Below, piece after piece: positions 20,195-31,660 of a stretch of 64,000 nt of DNA; the first letter of the stretch is position 1, and each line of letters begins with the position of its first letter. A model generated the notes under the pieces. That model was given only the letters and a program-made list of their open reading frames with translations. It made no database searches and was not told the DNA's origin. Where the stretch lies: NCBI GenBank assembly GCA_000716465.1, contig JNWL01000033.1, forward strand, positions 1 through 64,000, read 5' to 3'. Source of the stretch: Streptomyces bikiniensis (GTDB taxonomy: Bacteria; Actinomycetota; Actinomycetes; Streptomycetales; Streptomycetaceae). Both the position numbers and the translations under genes were made by a program.

Positions 20195-21424
20195 GTGAGC
20201 AGCGACCCGTGGGGCCGCGTCGACGAGACGGGCACCGTGTACGTGCGGACGGCCGAGGGTGAGAAGGTCGTCGGATCGTGGCAGGCCGGCACCCCCGAGG
20301 AGGCCCTGGCCTACTTCGAGCGCAAGTACGAGGGCCTGGTGGTCGAGATCGGCCTCCTCGAGAAGCGGGTGAGGACCACCGACCTCTCGGCGAAGGACGC
20401 CACCGCGGCGATCGAGCACATCCGGCACCAGGTCGACGAGCACCATGTCGTCGGTGACCTGGCCGCGCTCTCCGCCCGGCTGGACAAGCTGGTCGAGACG
20501 GTCGAATCGCGCCGCGAGGAGCGCCGGGCCCAGAAGGCGAAGCAGGCCGACGAGGCGCGCGCCGCCAAGGAGAAGCTCGTCACGGAGGCCGAGGAGCTGG
20601 CCCAGAGCGAGCAGTGGCGTTCGGCGGGCGAGCGGCTGCGGGCGCTCGTGGACACCTGGAAGGGACTTCCCCGGCTCGACCGGAAGTCCGACGACGAGCT
20701 GTGGCACCGCTTCTCGCACGCCCGCTCGGCGTTCTCGAAGCGCCGCAAGGCCCACTTCGCGTCCCTGGACGCGCAGCGCGAGGAGGCCCGCAAGGCGAAG
20801 GAGCGCCTGGTCGCGGAGGCGGAGTCCCTGTCGAACTCCACCGACTGGGGGGCCACGGCGGCCCGCTACCGCGAGCTGATGACGGACTGGAAGGCGGCCG
20901 GCCGCGCCCAGCGCGAGCACGAGGACGACCTGTGGAACCGCTTCCGCGGCGCCCAGGACGTCTTCTTCGCGGCGCGCGGCGAGGTCTTCGCCGAGCGGGA
21001 CGCGGAGCAGGGCGAGAACCTGAAGCTGAAGGAGGAGCTCGCGGCCGAGGCCGAGAAGCTCGTCCCGGTGACGGACCTGAAGGCGGCCCGCGCGGCCTTC
21101 CGCTCCCTCAACGAGCGCTGGGAGGCCGTCGGCCACGTCCCGCGGGACGCCCGTCCCAAGGTCGAGGGCCGGATGCACGCGGTGGAGCGGGCGATCCAGG
21201 AGGCCGAGGAGGCCGAGTGGCGCCGGACGAACCCGGAGGCGCGCGCGCGTGCGGCGGGTCTGACCGGTCAGCTCCAGGACGCGGTCGAGAAGCTGCGCAA
21301 GCAGATCGACGCGGCCCGCGCCGCCGGCAACGACGCCAAGGCCGACAAGCTCTCGCGCGAGCTGGAGGGCCGCCAGGCCCTGCTCGACCAGGCCCTGAAG
21401 GGTCTGGAGGAGTTCGGCGGCTGA
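20195..21424 (+). CDS. DUF349 coiled-coil protein
   Basis: 409 aa, GTG start with GAGGAGG upstream. After a short N-terminal segment (VDETGTVYVRTAEGE) the chain is almost entirely charged alpha-helix. DUF349 repeats recur about three times, each with the pattern (E)LxxxWKxxGRxxRxxDxxLWxRFxxAxxxFF, at about 145-205, 215-275 and 285-340. Function is not established. It is monocistronic, bounded by the structured leader and a strong terminator. From the coiled-coil look I infer a scaffold or nucleic-acid-associated role, with low certainty. Confidence 0.9.
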   Translation: MSSDPWGRVDETGTVYVRTAEGEKVVGSWQAGTPEEALAYFERKYEGLVVEIGLLEKRVRTTDLSAKDATAAIEHIRHQVDEHHVVGDLAALSARLDKLVETVESRREERRAQKAKQADEARAAKEKLVTEAEELAQSEQWRSAGERLRALVDTWKGLPRLDRKSDDELWHRFSHARSAFSKRRKAHFASLDAQREEARKAKERLVAEAESLSNSTDWGATAARYRELMTDWKAAGRAQREHEDDLWNRFRGAQDVFFAARGEVFAERDAEQGENLKLKEELAAEAEKLVPVTDLKAARAAFRSLNERWEAVGHVPRDARPKVEGRMHAVERAIQEAEEAEWRRTNPEARARAAGLTGQLQDAVEKLRKQIDAARAAGNDAKADKLSRELEGRQALLDQALKGLEEFGG

Positions 21425-21446
21425 TCCCGTCGTAGGGACGCGAAGG

Positions 21447-21480
21447 GGGCGGCCCCGGTACGCAGGTACCGGGGCCGCCC
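21447..21480. terminator. Bidirectional terminator between DUF349 gene and relA
   Basis: A perfect 15-bp stem, GGGCGGCCCCGGTAC (21447-21461) with GTACCGGGGCCGCCC (21466-21480), has a 4-base loop. It lies between two convergent genes, 22 bp after one stop and 16 bp after the other. Confidence 0.9.
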
Positions 21481-21496
21481 TTCTCGTACGCCCTCG

Positions 21497-23965
<2,469 letters not shown>

Positions 23966-24149
23966 AGAGCGCTCCTCTGGGGTCTCCCCGGACGGAGTCT
24001 GGGGGAGGTTCCGGGTCCCCCGGTCAGGCCCGGAACGCCATGGTATCGAGCCCGGACCCGCGCTGCTCACGCGCCCGGGGGGTGAACGGTTCCGGCCACG
24101 GGCGGCGTCCGCCTCCGGGCGGCCGGAACAGGGCACTCCGGAGAACGAC

Positions 24150-24182
24150 GGGGGCGCTCCGGGGATTCCCCGGAGCGCCCCC
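24150..24182 (-). terminator. Terminator between apt and relA
   Basis: A perfect 15-bp stem, GGGGGCGCTCCGGGG (24150-24164) with CCCCGGAGCGCCCCC (24168-24182), has a 3-base loop. It lies 20 bases after the apt stop on the minus strand, so it should separate the sec-apt transcript from relA, which then needs its own promoter between 23966 and 24149. Confidence 0.9.
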
Positions 24183-24202
24183 GTGCTGGACGGATCCCTG
24201 TG

Positions 24203-24754
24203 TCAGACGGTGATCAGCGCCGTGAGCGGAGCGCCCTTCAGGGCCGGTTCCAGGCGGGCGCGGCCCGGCAGGAAGCCCAGCTCCATGAGGACGGCGACGC
24301 CCGCGACCTCGGCGCCCGCGCGGCGGACGAGCTCGATGGAGGCCTCGGCCGTGCCGCCGGTGGCGAGGACGTCGTCGATGACCATGACGCGGTCGCCCGC
24401 CGCCAGGTCCTCGGCGTGCACCTCGATCTCGGCGGTGCCGTACTCCAGCTCGTACGCCTGGCGGAGCGTGGCCCCGGGGAGCTTGCCGGCCTTGCGGACC
24501 GGGATGAAGCCCAGGCCCGCGCGGACGGCCACCGGGGCGGCCAGGATGAAGCCGCGGGCCTCCAGGCCGACGACCTTCGTCGCGCCGTGCGCGGAGCACA
24601 GCCCGGCGAGGGTGCCGGTGAGGGCCCCGAACGCCTCCGGGTCCGCGAGCAGCGGCGTGATGTCCTTGAACAGCACGCCCGGCTTCGGGTAGTCCGGTAC
24701 GTCGCGGATGCGGCTGAGCAGGAGGCCGGTGACGTCCTGGGCTCCGGCGGTCAT
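24203..24754 (-). CDS. apt: Adenine phosphoribosyltransferase
   Basis: Salvages adenine with PRPP to AMP. 183 aa. The segment PDYPKPGVLFKDITPLL near residues 20-35 and the PRPP loop VMVIDDVLATGGTAEA near 122-137 are both intact. ATG 24754 overlaps the secF stop (ATGA). The arrangement secD-secF-apt-relA is conserved in actinobacteria, but the strong hairpin after apt argues that relA is transcribed separately. Confidence 0.96.
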   Translation of the reverse strand: MTAGAQDVTGLLLSRIRDVPDYPKPGVLFKDITPLLADPEAFGALTGTLAGLCSAHGATKVVGLEARGFILAAPVAVRAGLGFIPVRKAGKLPGATLRQAYELEYGTAEIEVHAEDLAAGDRVMVIDDVLATGGTAEASIELVRRAGAEVAGVAVLMELGFLPGRARLEPALKGAPLTALITV

Positions 24755-25830
24755 CCCCGGTGCTCCTGGGCGCGGCCCCGGCGGCCGGCCCGGGGACCGA
24801 CGACGGCGGCCTCGGTGCCGTCGGCGAACGCGTCCGTGCCGTCCGCGGACTCGCCCTTGGCCGCGGCACCGGCCCTCTTGGCGAGGACGCGCCTCTTGAG
24901 GGCCTTGATCGCCGGGTCGCGCTCCTTGAGGTCGGCGACGAGCGGGGTGGCGATGAAGATCGACGAGTACGCGCCGGCCGCGAGGCCCACGAACAGCGAC
25001 AGCGAGATGTCGTTGAGCATGCCGGCCCCGAGGACGCCGCCGCCGATGAAGAGCAGGCCGGCGACCGGGAGGAGCGCGACGACGGTGGTGTTGATCGAAC
25101 GGACCAGGGTGCCGTTGATCGAGCGGTTGGCCAGCTCGCTGTAGGTGAAGCGGGTCTGCTTCGTGACGTCCTTCGTGGACTCCTTGAGGGAGTCGAAGAC
25201 GACCACCGTGTCGTACAGCGAATAGCCGAGGATCGTCAACAGGCCGATGACCGTGCCGACGGTGACCTCGAAGCCGACCAGGGAGTAGATGCCCACGGTG
25301 ATGGTGAGGTCGTGGATGAGGGCGATGAGCGCCGCGACCGCCATTCTCCACTCGAAGGCGATGGCCAGGTAGATCACCACGAGGATCATGAAGACCCCGA
25401 GGCCGGTCCAGGCCTTGTTGGCGATCTGCTCGCCCCAGCTGGGGCCGACCAGTTCGGCCGCGATCTTGTCCTCGGTGACGTTGAGGTCCTTGGCGAGCTC
25501 CGCGCGGACCCGGTCGGACTGGGCGGTGTCGAGGGCGCCGACCTGGATGCGCAGCGAGCCGTTGCCGAGCTGCTGGACGATCGCGTCGTGGCCGGAGGCC
25601 TCTTCCGCGTACTCCTGGGCCTGGCTGACGGTGACGTCCGTCTTCGGGGTGGTGAAGACGGCGCCGCCCTGGAACTCGATGCCCATGTTGAGGCCGCGGA
25701 CGGCCAGGGCGACGATGGCGGTGATGGTGATCAGGACGGACAGGCCGTACCAGATCTTGCGGTTGCCGATGAAGTCGTAGCCGACCTCACCTCGGTGGAG
25801 CCGGGCGCCGAGATCTCCGAGCTTCGACAT
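24751..25830 (-). CDS. secF: Protein translocase subunit SecF
   Basis: Proton-driven partner of SecD that assists SecYEG export. 359 aa with six predicted helices: helix 1 near 28-46, a large extracytoplasmic loop, then five helices from about 145 to 310. Signature segments are GIEFQGGAVF, the DLTITVGIYSL helix and GYSLYDTVVVFDSLKE. A charged cytoplasmic tail follows. ATG 25830 sits one base after the secD stop. Confidence 0.97.
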   Translation of the reverse strand: MSKLGDLGARLHRGEVGYDFIGNRKIWYGLSVLITITAIVALAVRGLNMGIEFQGGAVFTTPKTDVTVSQAQEYAEEASGHDAIVQQLGNGSLRIQVGALDTAQSDRVRAELAKDLNVTEDKIAAELVGPSWGEQIANKAWTGLGVFMILVVIYLAIAFEWRMAVAALIALIHDLTITVGIYSLVGFEVTVGTVIGLLTILGYSLYDTVVVFDSLKESTKDVTKQTRFTYSELANRSINGTLVRSINTTVVALLPVAGLLFIGGGVLGAGMLNDISLSLFVGLAAGAYSSIFIATPLVADLKERDPAIKALKRRVLAKRAGAAAKGESADGTDAFADGTEAAVVGPRAGRRGRAQEHRG

Positions 25831-25831
25831 C

Positions 25832-27607
25832 TCACGCCTCCTTCGGGTCGACAGGGCCGGCGGGGGCGGTGGTGCGGCGGGTGCGGCGCAGTGGCGGCTT
25901 GGCGCCGAGGCGCTTCGGGTCGAGGCCGGACCACGCGTGGCCGTTGCCGAAGAACTTGGTCCGCGCGAGCAGCGTCATGACCGGCTTGGTGAAGAGGAAC
26001 ACCACGACGATGTCGAGCAGGGTGGTCAGGCCGAGCGTGAACGCGAAGCCCTGGACCTTGCCGACGGTGACGATGAAGAGCACGGCCGCGGCCAGGAACG
26101 ACACGAAGTCGGAGACCAGGATGGTGCGGCGGGCGCGCGGCCAGGCGCGCTCGACGGCCGGGCGGAGCGTGCGGCCCTCGCGGAGCTCGTCGCGGATGCG
26201 CTCGAAGTAGACGATGAAGGAGTCCGCGGTGATGCCGATGGCGACGATGGCGCCGCAGACGGCCGGCAGGTTCAGCGCGAAGCCGATGGCCGGGCCGAGC
26301 AGGGCCATGATCACGTAGGTGAGGAGCGCGGAGACGCCGAGGCTGAGGATGGCGACCAGCGACAGGCCCCGGTAGTAGACGACCAGGTAGATGACGACGA
26401 GACCGAGGCCGATGGCACCGGCGATCAGGCCGGCCTCCAGCTGCTCGCCGCCGAGCGCGGCGGTGACGGTGTCGACGCTCTGGGTCTGGAAGGAGAGCGG
26501 CAGGGCGCCGTAGGACAGGATGTTCCCGAGGTCCTGGGCCGACTCCTGGTTGAAGTTGCCGGAGATCTCGGCGCTGGCGCTCAGCGTCTGGCGGACCGAG
26601 GGGGCCGAGACGACCTCGCCGTCGAGGACGATCGCGAACCGGTTCTGGGGGTCGGCCTGCTGCGACAGCTTGCCGGTGATCGACTGGAACTTCTTGGATC
26701 CGGCGTCCGTGAAGTCCATGGTGACGATCCACATGCCGCGCTGCTGGTCGAAGGCGCCCTTGGCGTCGTCGACGTCACGGCCGTCCACCTCGGCCGGGCC
26801 GAGGAGGTACTTCGACCAGACGCCCGGGGCGTCCTCGCCGCAGGCCACGGTGGACTGGTCCGGCTTGACGCCCTGGCCGGCGGCCGTGCGCTGCTTGGGG
26901 TCGAGGCAGTTCAGGGCGGTGAACTTCTGCTCCAGCGCCGCGGCGGCGGGGTCGGGCGTGGGGGTCGCCTGCGGGGTCCCGGTGGCCTTCGGCGTCGCGG
27001 AGGACGAGGGCGAGGCGCTGCCGGAGGGGGTCGGGCTCGGGGCCTTGAGGGCCTCGGTGAGCGCGCGGCCCTGGGTGGAGGCGGTGGCCGACGGGGTGGC
27101 CGAGGACTTCTCGCCCGCGGTCGGGGCGGAGGAGGAGGCCGAGGGCTTCGGCGAGGCGGAGCCCGAGGGGGTGGCGGTCGGCGCCTCCTGGGGCGCGCCG
27201 TTCGCCACCGCGAGGACGGGCCGGAAGTAGAGCTGGGCGGTGGTGCCGACCTGCTCGCGGGCCTGCTTCTCGTTCGTCCCGCGGGGGATGTTGACGATGA
27301 TGTTCTCGCGGCCCTGGGTCTGGACCTCGGCCTCGGAGACACCCAGACCGTTGACACGGCGCTCGATGATGTCGACCGCCGTGTTCATGTTGGTCTCGTT
27401 GACCGCCGACTCCTGGCCGGGGTCGGCCTTGGCCTTGAGCGTGATCGACGTACCGCCGGCGAGGTCGATGCCGAGGCGCGGGGTGGTGTGCCCCGACCAG
27501 AACATGCCGCCGGTGAGCGCGACCATGGCGATCACGATGAGTGCCAGGGCGCGGCCCGGCCGGCTCTGTCCCCCCGCCGGCCTTCGGCCCTTCTTCGGTG
27601 CTGCCAC
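25832..27607 (-). CDS. secD: Protein translocase subunit SecD
   Basis: Export-motor subunit. 591 aa from GTG 27607 (MAAPKKGRRP). Helix 1 is near 20-38, followed by LGIDLAGGTSITL and the P1 region, then LPLSFQTQSVDTVTAALGG and five C-terminal helices including GIVAIGITADSFIVYFERIRDE. The P1 domain is interrupted at about residues 147-238 by a low-complexity Ser/Pro/Ala/Thr stretch. The upstream MAVARTP extension is rejected because GGGAG lies eight bases before the chosen GTG. Confidence 0.95.
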   Translation of the reverse strand: MAAPKKGRRPAGGQSRPGRALALIVIAMVALTGGMFWSGHTTPRLGIDLAGGTSITLKAKADPGQESAVNETNMNTAVDIIERRVNGLGVSEAEVQTQGRENIIVNIPRGTNEKQAREQVGTTAQLYFRPVLAVANGAPQEAPTATPSGSASPKPSASSSAPTAGEKSSATPSATASTQGRALTEALKAPSPTPSGSASPSSSATPKATGTPQATPTPDPAAAALEQKFTALNCLDPKQRTAAGQGVKPDQSTVACGEDAPGVWSKYLLGPAEVDGRDVDDAKGAFDQQRGMWIVTMDFTDAGSKKFQSITGKLSQQADPQNRFAIVLDGEVVSAPSVRQTLSASAEISGNFNQESAQDLGNILSYGALPLSFQTQSVDTVTAALGGEQLEAGLIAGAIGLGLVVIYLVVYYRGLSLVAILSLGVSALLTYVIMALLGPAIGFALNLPAVCGAIVAIGITADSFIVYFERIRDELREGRTLRPAVERAWPRARRTILVSDFVSFLAAAVLFIVTVGKVQGFAFTLGLTTLLDIVVVFLFTKPVMTLLARTKFFGNGHAWSGLDPKRLGAKPPLRRTRRTTAPAGPVDPKEA

Positions 27608-27703
27608 CTGTCGTATCTCCCTGTCCAACCGTCGCGCGACGGGTGTGCGCGCGACGGCCACGAAGTATGTGTGGGGACCATCCCCCGAGACGTGGAACCG
27701 TTC

Positions 27704-27744
27704 GGGGGCGCGCGCACGCCCGGTGGGCGTGCGCGCGGTCCCCC
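27704..27744 (-). terminator. Hairpin between yajC and secD
   Basis: CGCGCGCACGCCC (27709-27721) pairs perfectly with GGGCGTGCGCGCG (27725-27737) around a 3-base loop. GGGGG and CCCCC extend the stem past a 2-base bulge. It begins 8 bases after the yajC stop on the transcribed strand. It could terminate or attenuate read-through into secD. Confidence 0.7.
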
Positions 27745-27751
27745 GCCGCGA

Positions 27752-28222
27752 TTACTTCGCGCCGGTCTCGCCGTCGGTCTTGCCGTCCTTCTCCCCCTCG
27801 GCGGCGGCCTCGGCCGCGTCCGCCTTCTTCGTCAGGTCGGCCTTGGGCGCGTCCTCGGCGGTGACGTCGGTGGCGCCGGTCAGGGAGGAGGCGTCGTCCG
27901 GGACGACGGCGTCGGAGCCCGAGGCCTCGTCGCTGTCGTCGTCGCCGTGGACGATCCGGTTGTACTCGGAGTCCTCCAGGACCGCGCCGATCGCGTTCTT
28001 GGCGTAGACGGCGTGCACGCCCGGGGCGACCTCGAGGAGAACGGTCTCGTCGGAGATCTCCTTGACGGTGGCGTACATCCCCCCGATCGTGCGTACGCCG
28101 GTGCCGGGCTGCATCTCGTCGCGCATCCGCGCCGCCTGCTGCTGCTTCTTCTTGGCGGAGCGGGTCATCAGGAACATGGCCCCGATGAGGACGATGAAGG
28201 GGAGGAGGGTCACGATGCTCAC
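27752..28222 (-). CDS. yajC: Preprotein translocase subunit YajC
   Basis: Small accessory subunit of the SecDF complex. 156 aa, GTG start. One N-terminal transmembrane helix (about 3-20, VTLLPFIVLIGAMFLM) is followed by the basic RSAKKKQQQ and a conserved core with VRTIGGMYATV and VAPGVHAVYAKNAIGAVL. The acidic Asp/Glu/Ala/Lys-rich tail (about 92-156) is longer than in enteric YajC. It lies upstream of secD on the same strand with a hairpin between them. Confidence 0.93.
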   Translation of the reverse strand: MSIVTLLPFIVLIGAMFLMTRSAKKKQQQAARMRDEMQPGTGVRTIGGMYATVKEISDETVLLEVAPGVHAVYAKNAIGAVLEDSEYNRIVHGDDDSDEASGSDAVVPDDASSLTGATDVTAEDAPKADLTKKADAAEAAAEGEKDGKTDGETGAK

Positions 28223-28387
28223 GGGACGGGTTTCCTTCGCACGGTCGCGGAGAACCCGCGGCCTGATCTTCGGGGGTGGGCGCGCCGACCGGAAAGGGCG
28301 GCATCGGCGGAGTCTAGGCGAGTCCGCATCGATGGAACAACGTCCAGCATCGCACCCCGGTTCCGGTCCGGGCGAGCGTCCGCACCG

Positions 28388-29476
28388 TCACGCCCCGAAG
28401 AGCCCCTGTTGTCCCGTTCCCGCGCCGCCCGTGCCCGCTGCCTGCGGCGGAACGAGGCCGAGGTGCGTCCAGGCGGCGGGAGTGGCGACCCGGCCACGGG
28501 GGGTGCGGGCCAGCAGGCCCTCGCGCACGAGGAAGGGTTCGGCGACCTCCTCGACGGTCTCGCGCTCCTCCCCGACCGCGACCGCGAGGGTGGACAGGCC
28601 GACCGGTCCGCCGCCGAAGAGCTTGAGGAGGGCCTCCAGGACGGCCCGGTCGAGGCGGTCGAGGCCGCGGCCGTCGACCTCGTAGACGCTGAGGGCGGCC
28701 TCGGAGATCTCCCGGGTGATCACTCCGTCCGCCTTGACCTGGGCGTAGTCGCGGACCCGGCGCAGCAGGCGGTTGGCGATGCGGGGGGTGCCGCGCGAGC
28801 GGCCGGCGATCTCGGCGGCGCCGGCCGGGTCGATCGTGACGTCGAGGAGTCCGGCGGAGCGGTGGATGACGCGCTGGAGCTCGGCCGGGTCGTAGAACTC
28901 CATGTGGGCGGTGAAGCCGAAGCGGTCGCGCAGCGGGGGCGGCAGGAGTCCGGCCCGGGTGGTGGCGCCGACGAGGGTGAAGGGCGGCAGTTCGAGGGGG
29001 ATGGCGGTGGCGCCGGGGCCCTTGCCGACGATGACGTCGACGCGGAAGTCCTCCATGGCCATGTAGAGCATCTCCTCGGCGGGCCGGGACATGCGGTGGA
29101 TCTCGTCGAGGAAGAGGATCTCGCCCTCCTGGAGGGAGGAGAGGATCGCGGCGAGGTCTCCGGCGTGCTGGATGGCGGGACCGGAGGTGATGCGGATCGG
29201 GGCGTTCATCTCGGCCGCGATGATCATCGAGAGGGTGGTCTTGCCGAGGCCGGGGGCGCCGGAGAGCAGGACGTGGTCGGCGGTGGCGCCGCGCTGCCGG
29301 GCGGCCTTGAGGACCAGGTCGAGCTGCTGGCGGACCTTCTCCTGACCGACGAACTCGCTGAGGTCCTTGGGGCGCAGGGCCGCCTCGACGGCCTGGTCGT
29401 CGCCCTCGGCGGCGGCGTCGACGATGCGCGCCTCGGCGTCGGGTGCCCCGGCGGTGGTGTCGTCGTCCCAGTTCAC
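28388..29476 (-). CDS. ruvB: Holliday junction branch migration ATPase RuvB
   Basis: AAA+ motor that migrates junctions with RuvA. 362 aa from GTG 29476 (MNWDDDTT). Walker [12 protein letters not shown], Walker [16 protein letters not shown], sensor 1 [19 protein letters not shown] and the C-terminal winged helix ([14 protein letters not shown]) are all visible. The Gly-rich tail ends QQGLFGA. It is the last gene of ruvC-ruvA-ruvB, 50 bp after the ruvA stop. Confidence 0.97.
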   Translation of the reverse strand: MNWDDDTTAGAPDAEARIVDAAAEGDDQAVEAALRPKDLSEFVGQEKVRQQLDLVLKAARQRGATADHVLLSGAPGLGKTTLSMIIAAEMNAPIRITSGPAIQHAGDLAAILSSLQEGEILFLDEIHRMSRPAEEMLYMAMEDFRVDVIVGKGPGATAIPLELPPFTLVGATTRAGLLPPPLRDRFGFTAHMEFYDPAELQRVIHRSAGLLDVTIDPAGAAEIAGRSRGTPRIANRLLRRVRDYAQVKADGVITREISEAALSVYEVDGRGLDRLDRAVLEALLKLFGGGPVGLSTLAVAVGEERETVEEVAEPFLVREGLLARTPRGRVATPAAWTHLGLVPPQAAGTGGAGTGQQGLFGA

Positions 29477-29526
29477 GGTGGATGCCTTCTCGTTCGTACG
29501 GCCCGGCCGGGCGGGGTCGGGGGTGG

Positions 29527-30156
29527 TCAGCGGGCGCGGTTGAGGGTCTGCAGGGCGGCGCGGAGCAGCTGCGGTACGGGGGCGGTGCCGGTCTCGGCGA
29601 GGGCGGCCTCGGCCTGCGGGGTGACGGCGCCGACGGCCTCCTCGGCCTCGCGGCTCGCGTAGCCGAGGCCGATGAGGGCGGCGGTGAGCTGTTCGGTCCA
29701 GGGGGCGGGGCCGGCGGCGACGCGCTGGGCCCCGACGAGGCCGCTGCTGCCGAGGGGGGTGCCGAGCTTGTCCTTCAGTTCGAGGAGGAGCTTCTGCGCG
29801 CCCTTCTTCCCGATGCCGGGGACGGCCGTGAGGGCCTTCTCGTCGCCGGTGGAGACGGCGAGGCGCAGCGCGTCGGGGCTGTGCACGCCGAGCATGGCCT
29901 GGGCGAGGCGGGGGCCGACGCCGCTGGCGGTCTGGAGGAGCTCGAAGACCTGCCGCTCGTCGTCGTCGGCGAAGCCGTACAGGGTGAGGGAGTCCTCGCG
30001 GACGACGAGGGAGGTGGCGAGCCGGGCGTCCTCGCCGATCCGCAGCCCGGCGATGGTCGCCGGGGTGCACTGGAGGGCCATGCCCACGCCGCCGACCTGG
30101 ATGACGGCCGTGGTGGGGGCGAGGGCGGCGACCTGGCCGCTGACGAACGCGATCAT
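29527..30156 (-). CDS. ruvA: Holliday junction DNA helicase subunit RuvA
   Basis: Junction-binding tetramer. 209 aa. An N-terminal OB fold starts [12 protein letters not shown], the two helix-hairpin-helix motifs are [14 protein letters not shown] and [17 protein letters not shown], and a C-terminal three-helix domain ([12 protein letters not shown]) contacts RuvB. ATG 30156 overlaps the ruvC stop as ATGA. Confidence 0.97.
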   Translation of the reverse strand: MIAFVSGQVAALAPTTAVIQVGGVGMALQCTPATIAGLRIGEDARLATSLVVREDSLTLYGFADDDERQVFELLQTASGVGPRLAQAMLGVHSPDALRLAVSTGDEKALTAVPGIGKKGAQKLLLELKDKLGTPLGSSGLVGAQRVAAGPAPWTEQLTAALIGLGYASREAEEAVGAVTPQAEAALAETGTAPVPQLLRAALQTLNRAR

Positions 30157-30719
30157 CGGGTTCGGCCTTTCACTGCGGACGCGTGCCGTGCGGCCGCCTC
30201 CTGGAGGCGGTTCTGGGCGGCGACGGCCTGTTGGAGGCGGTTCTGGGCGGGGGCCCGCCAGATGTGGCAGATGGCGAGGGCGAGGGCGTCGGCGGCGTCG
30301 GCCGGCCTGGGCGGCTCGGCGAGCCGGAGCAGCCGGGTCACCATGGTGCCGACCTGGGCCTTGTCGGCGCGGCCGCTGCCGGTGACGGCGGCCTTGACCT
30401 CGCTGGGGGTGTGCAGGGCGACGGGGATGCCGCGGCGGGAGGCGCAGAGCATGGCGACCGCGCTGGCCTGGGCGGTGCCCATCACCGTACGGACGTTGTG
30501 CTGGCTGAACACCCGCTCCACGGCGACGAGTTCGGGCGAGTAGCGGTCGATCCACTCCTCCATGCCCTGCTCGATGCCGACCAGGCGCATGCCGATGTCG
30601 GCGTCCGCGGGCGTCCGCACCACCCCGACGCCGAGCATGGTCAGGGGCCGGCCGGCGACGCCCTCGACGACGCCGACGCCGCACCGGGTGAGCCCGGGGT
30701 CCACTCCGAGTACGCGCAC
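30153..30719 (-). CDS. ruvC: Crossover junction endodeoxyribonuclease RuvC
   Basis: Holliday-junction resolvase with an RNase H fold. 188 aa from GTG 30719 ([14 protein letters not shown]). Catalytic Asp7, Glu in VAVERVF, and the C-terminal [21 protein letters not shown] and [12 protein letters not shown] acidic residues are present. The C-terminus is extended by a duplicated AQNRLQ(Q/E)A segment encoded by a direct repeat. The start is chosen for family fit; a longer in-frame form would read through a second, 17-bp, duplication in the leader. Confidence 0.95.
   Translation of the reverse strand: MRVLGVDPGLTRCGVGVVEGVAGRPLTMLGVGVVRTPADADIGMRLVGIEQGMEEWIDRYSPELVAVERVFSQHNVRTVMGTAQASAVAMLCASRRGIPVALHTPSEVKAAVTGSGRADKAQVGTMVTRLLRLAEPPRPADAADALALAICHIWRAPAQNRLQQAVAAQNRLQEAAARHASAVKGRTR
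30202..30250. repeat. 19-bp direct repeat in the ruvC C-terminal codons
   Basis: TGGAGGCGGTTCTGGGCGG occurs at 30202-30220 and again at 30232-30250, a 30-bp period in frame. On the coding strand it duplicates ten residues around QNRLQ. It is an exact in-frame duplication near the protein end. Confidence 0.9.
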
Positions 30720-30733
30720 GCCGCCCCCTCTCT

Positions 30734-30767
30734 TCGATCTCCTGTTTGAGTCGATCTCCTGTTTGAG
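30734..30767. repeat. 17-bp tandem duplication in the ruvC leader
   Basis: The 17-mer TCGATCTCCTGTTTGAG is present twice without a gap, just upstream of the ruvC start. On the transcribed strand each copy contains AGGAGATC, a ribosome-site-like sequence, so the duplication places two such sites in the leader, but 23 and 40 bases or so from the start, too far to act on the chosen GTG. Confidence 0.85.
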
Positions 30768-30790
30768 CAGGCTATCGGCTGCCACCGACA

Positions 30791-30834
30791 ACGCGGCGGG
30801 CCGACGGGAGCGTGTCCCCGTCGGCCCGCCGCGT
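30791..30834 (-). terminator. Terminator of yebC
   Basis: A perfect 18-bp stem, ACGCGGCGGGCCGACGGG (30791-30808) with its exact complement at 30817-30834, has an 8-base loop. It lies 11 bases after the yebC stop and separates it from ruvC. Confidence 0.9.
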
Positions 30835-30845
30835 GAAGCAGGTGA

Positions 30846-31598
30846 TCAGGCGTCGACCTTCGCCATGACCTCGTCGCTGACGTCGAAGTTGGCGAAGACG
30901 TTCTGCACGTCGTCGCTGTCCTCCAGCGCGTCGATCAGCTTGAACATCTTGCGCGCGCCCTCCTCGTCCAGCTCGACCTGCATGGTCGGGACGAAGCTGG
31001 AGTCGGCGGAGTCGTAGTCGATGCCGGCCTCCTGGAGGGCGGTGCGGACCGCGACCAGGTCGGTGGCCTCGCTGATGACCTCGAAGGACTCGCCGAGGTC
31101 GTTGACCTCCTCGGCGCCCGCGTCGAGGACCGCGCCCAGGACGTCGTCCTCGGTCAGCTCGCCCTTGGGGAGCACGACGACGCCCTTGCGGTTGAACAGG
31201 TACGAGACGGAGCCCGGGTCGGCCATGGAGCCGCCGTTGCGGGTCATGGCCACGCGCACGTCGGAGGCGGCGCGGTTGCGGTTGTCGGTGAGGCACTCGA
31301 TGAGCACCGCGACGCCGTTCGGGCCGTAGCCCTCGTACATGATCGTGGCGTAGTCGACGCCGCCGGCCTCCAGGCCGCCGCCGCGCTTGACCGCGGAGTC
31401 GATGTTCTTGTTCGGGACGGAGCTCTTCTTCGCCTTCTGGATGGCGTCGTAGAGGGTCGGGTTGCCGTCCGGGTCGGCGCCGCCCGTACGGGCCGCGACC
31501 TCGATGTTCTTGATCAGCTTCGCGAAGAGCTTGCCGCGCTTGGCGTCGATCACGGCCTTCTTGTGCTTCGTCGTAGCCCATTTAGAGTGGCCGGACAT
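30846..31598 (-). CDS. yebC: YebC/TACO1 family protein
   Basis: 250 aa. Starts [23 protein letters not shown], the family hallmark, then [12 protein letters not shown] and [18 protein letters not shown]. The family was long annotated as a transcriptional regulator, but recent work on YebC/TACO1 proteins points to translation, helping ribosomes through difficult sequences such as polyproline. It lies between pdxT and ruvC, with a terminator on the ruvC side. Confidence 0.95.
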   Translation of the reverse strand: MSGHSKWATTKHKKAVIDAKRGKLFAKLIKNIEVAARTGGADPDGNPTLYDAIQKAKKSSVPNKNIDSAVKRGGGLEAGGVDYATIMYEGYGPNGVAVLIECLTDNRNRAASDVRVAMTRNGGSMADPGSVSYLFNRKGVVVLPKGELTEDDVLGAVLDAGAEEVNDLGESFEVISEATDLVAVRTALQEAGIDYDSADSSFVPTMQVELDEEGARKMFKLIDALEDSDDVQNVFANFDVSDEVMAKVDA

Positions 31599-31660
31599 CT
31601 GCCTGTCTCCTTCGCGTAACCCATTTCTGAACGAACCCCAGAGATCCTACCGGGATCGGA

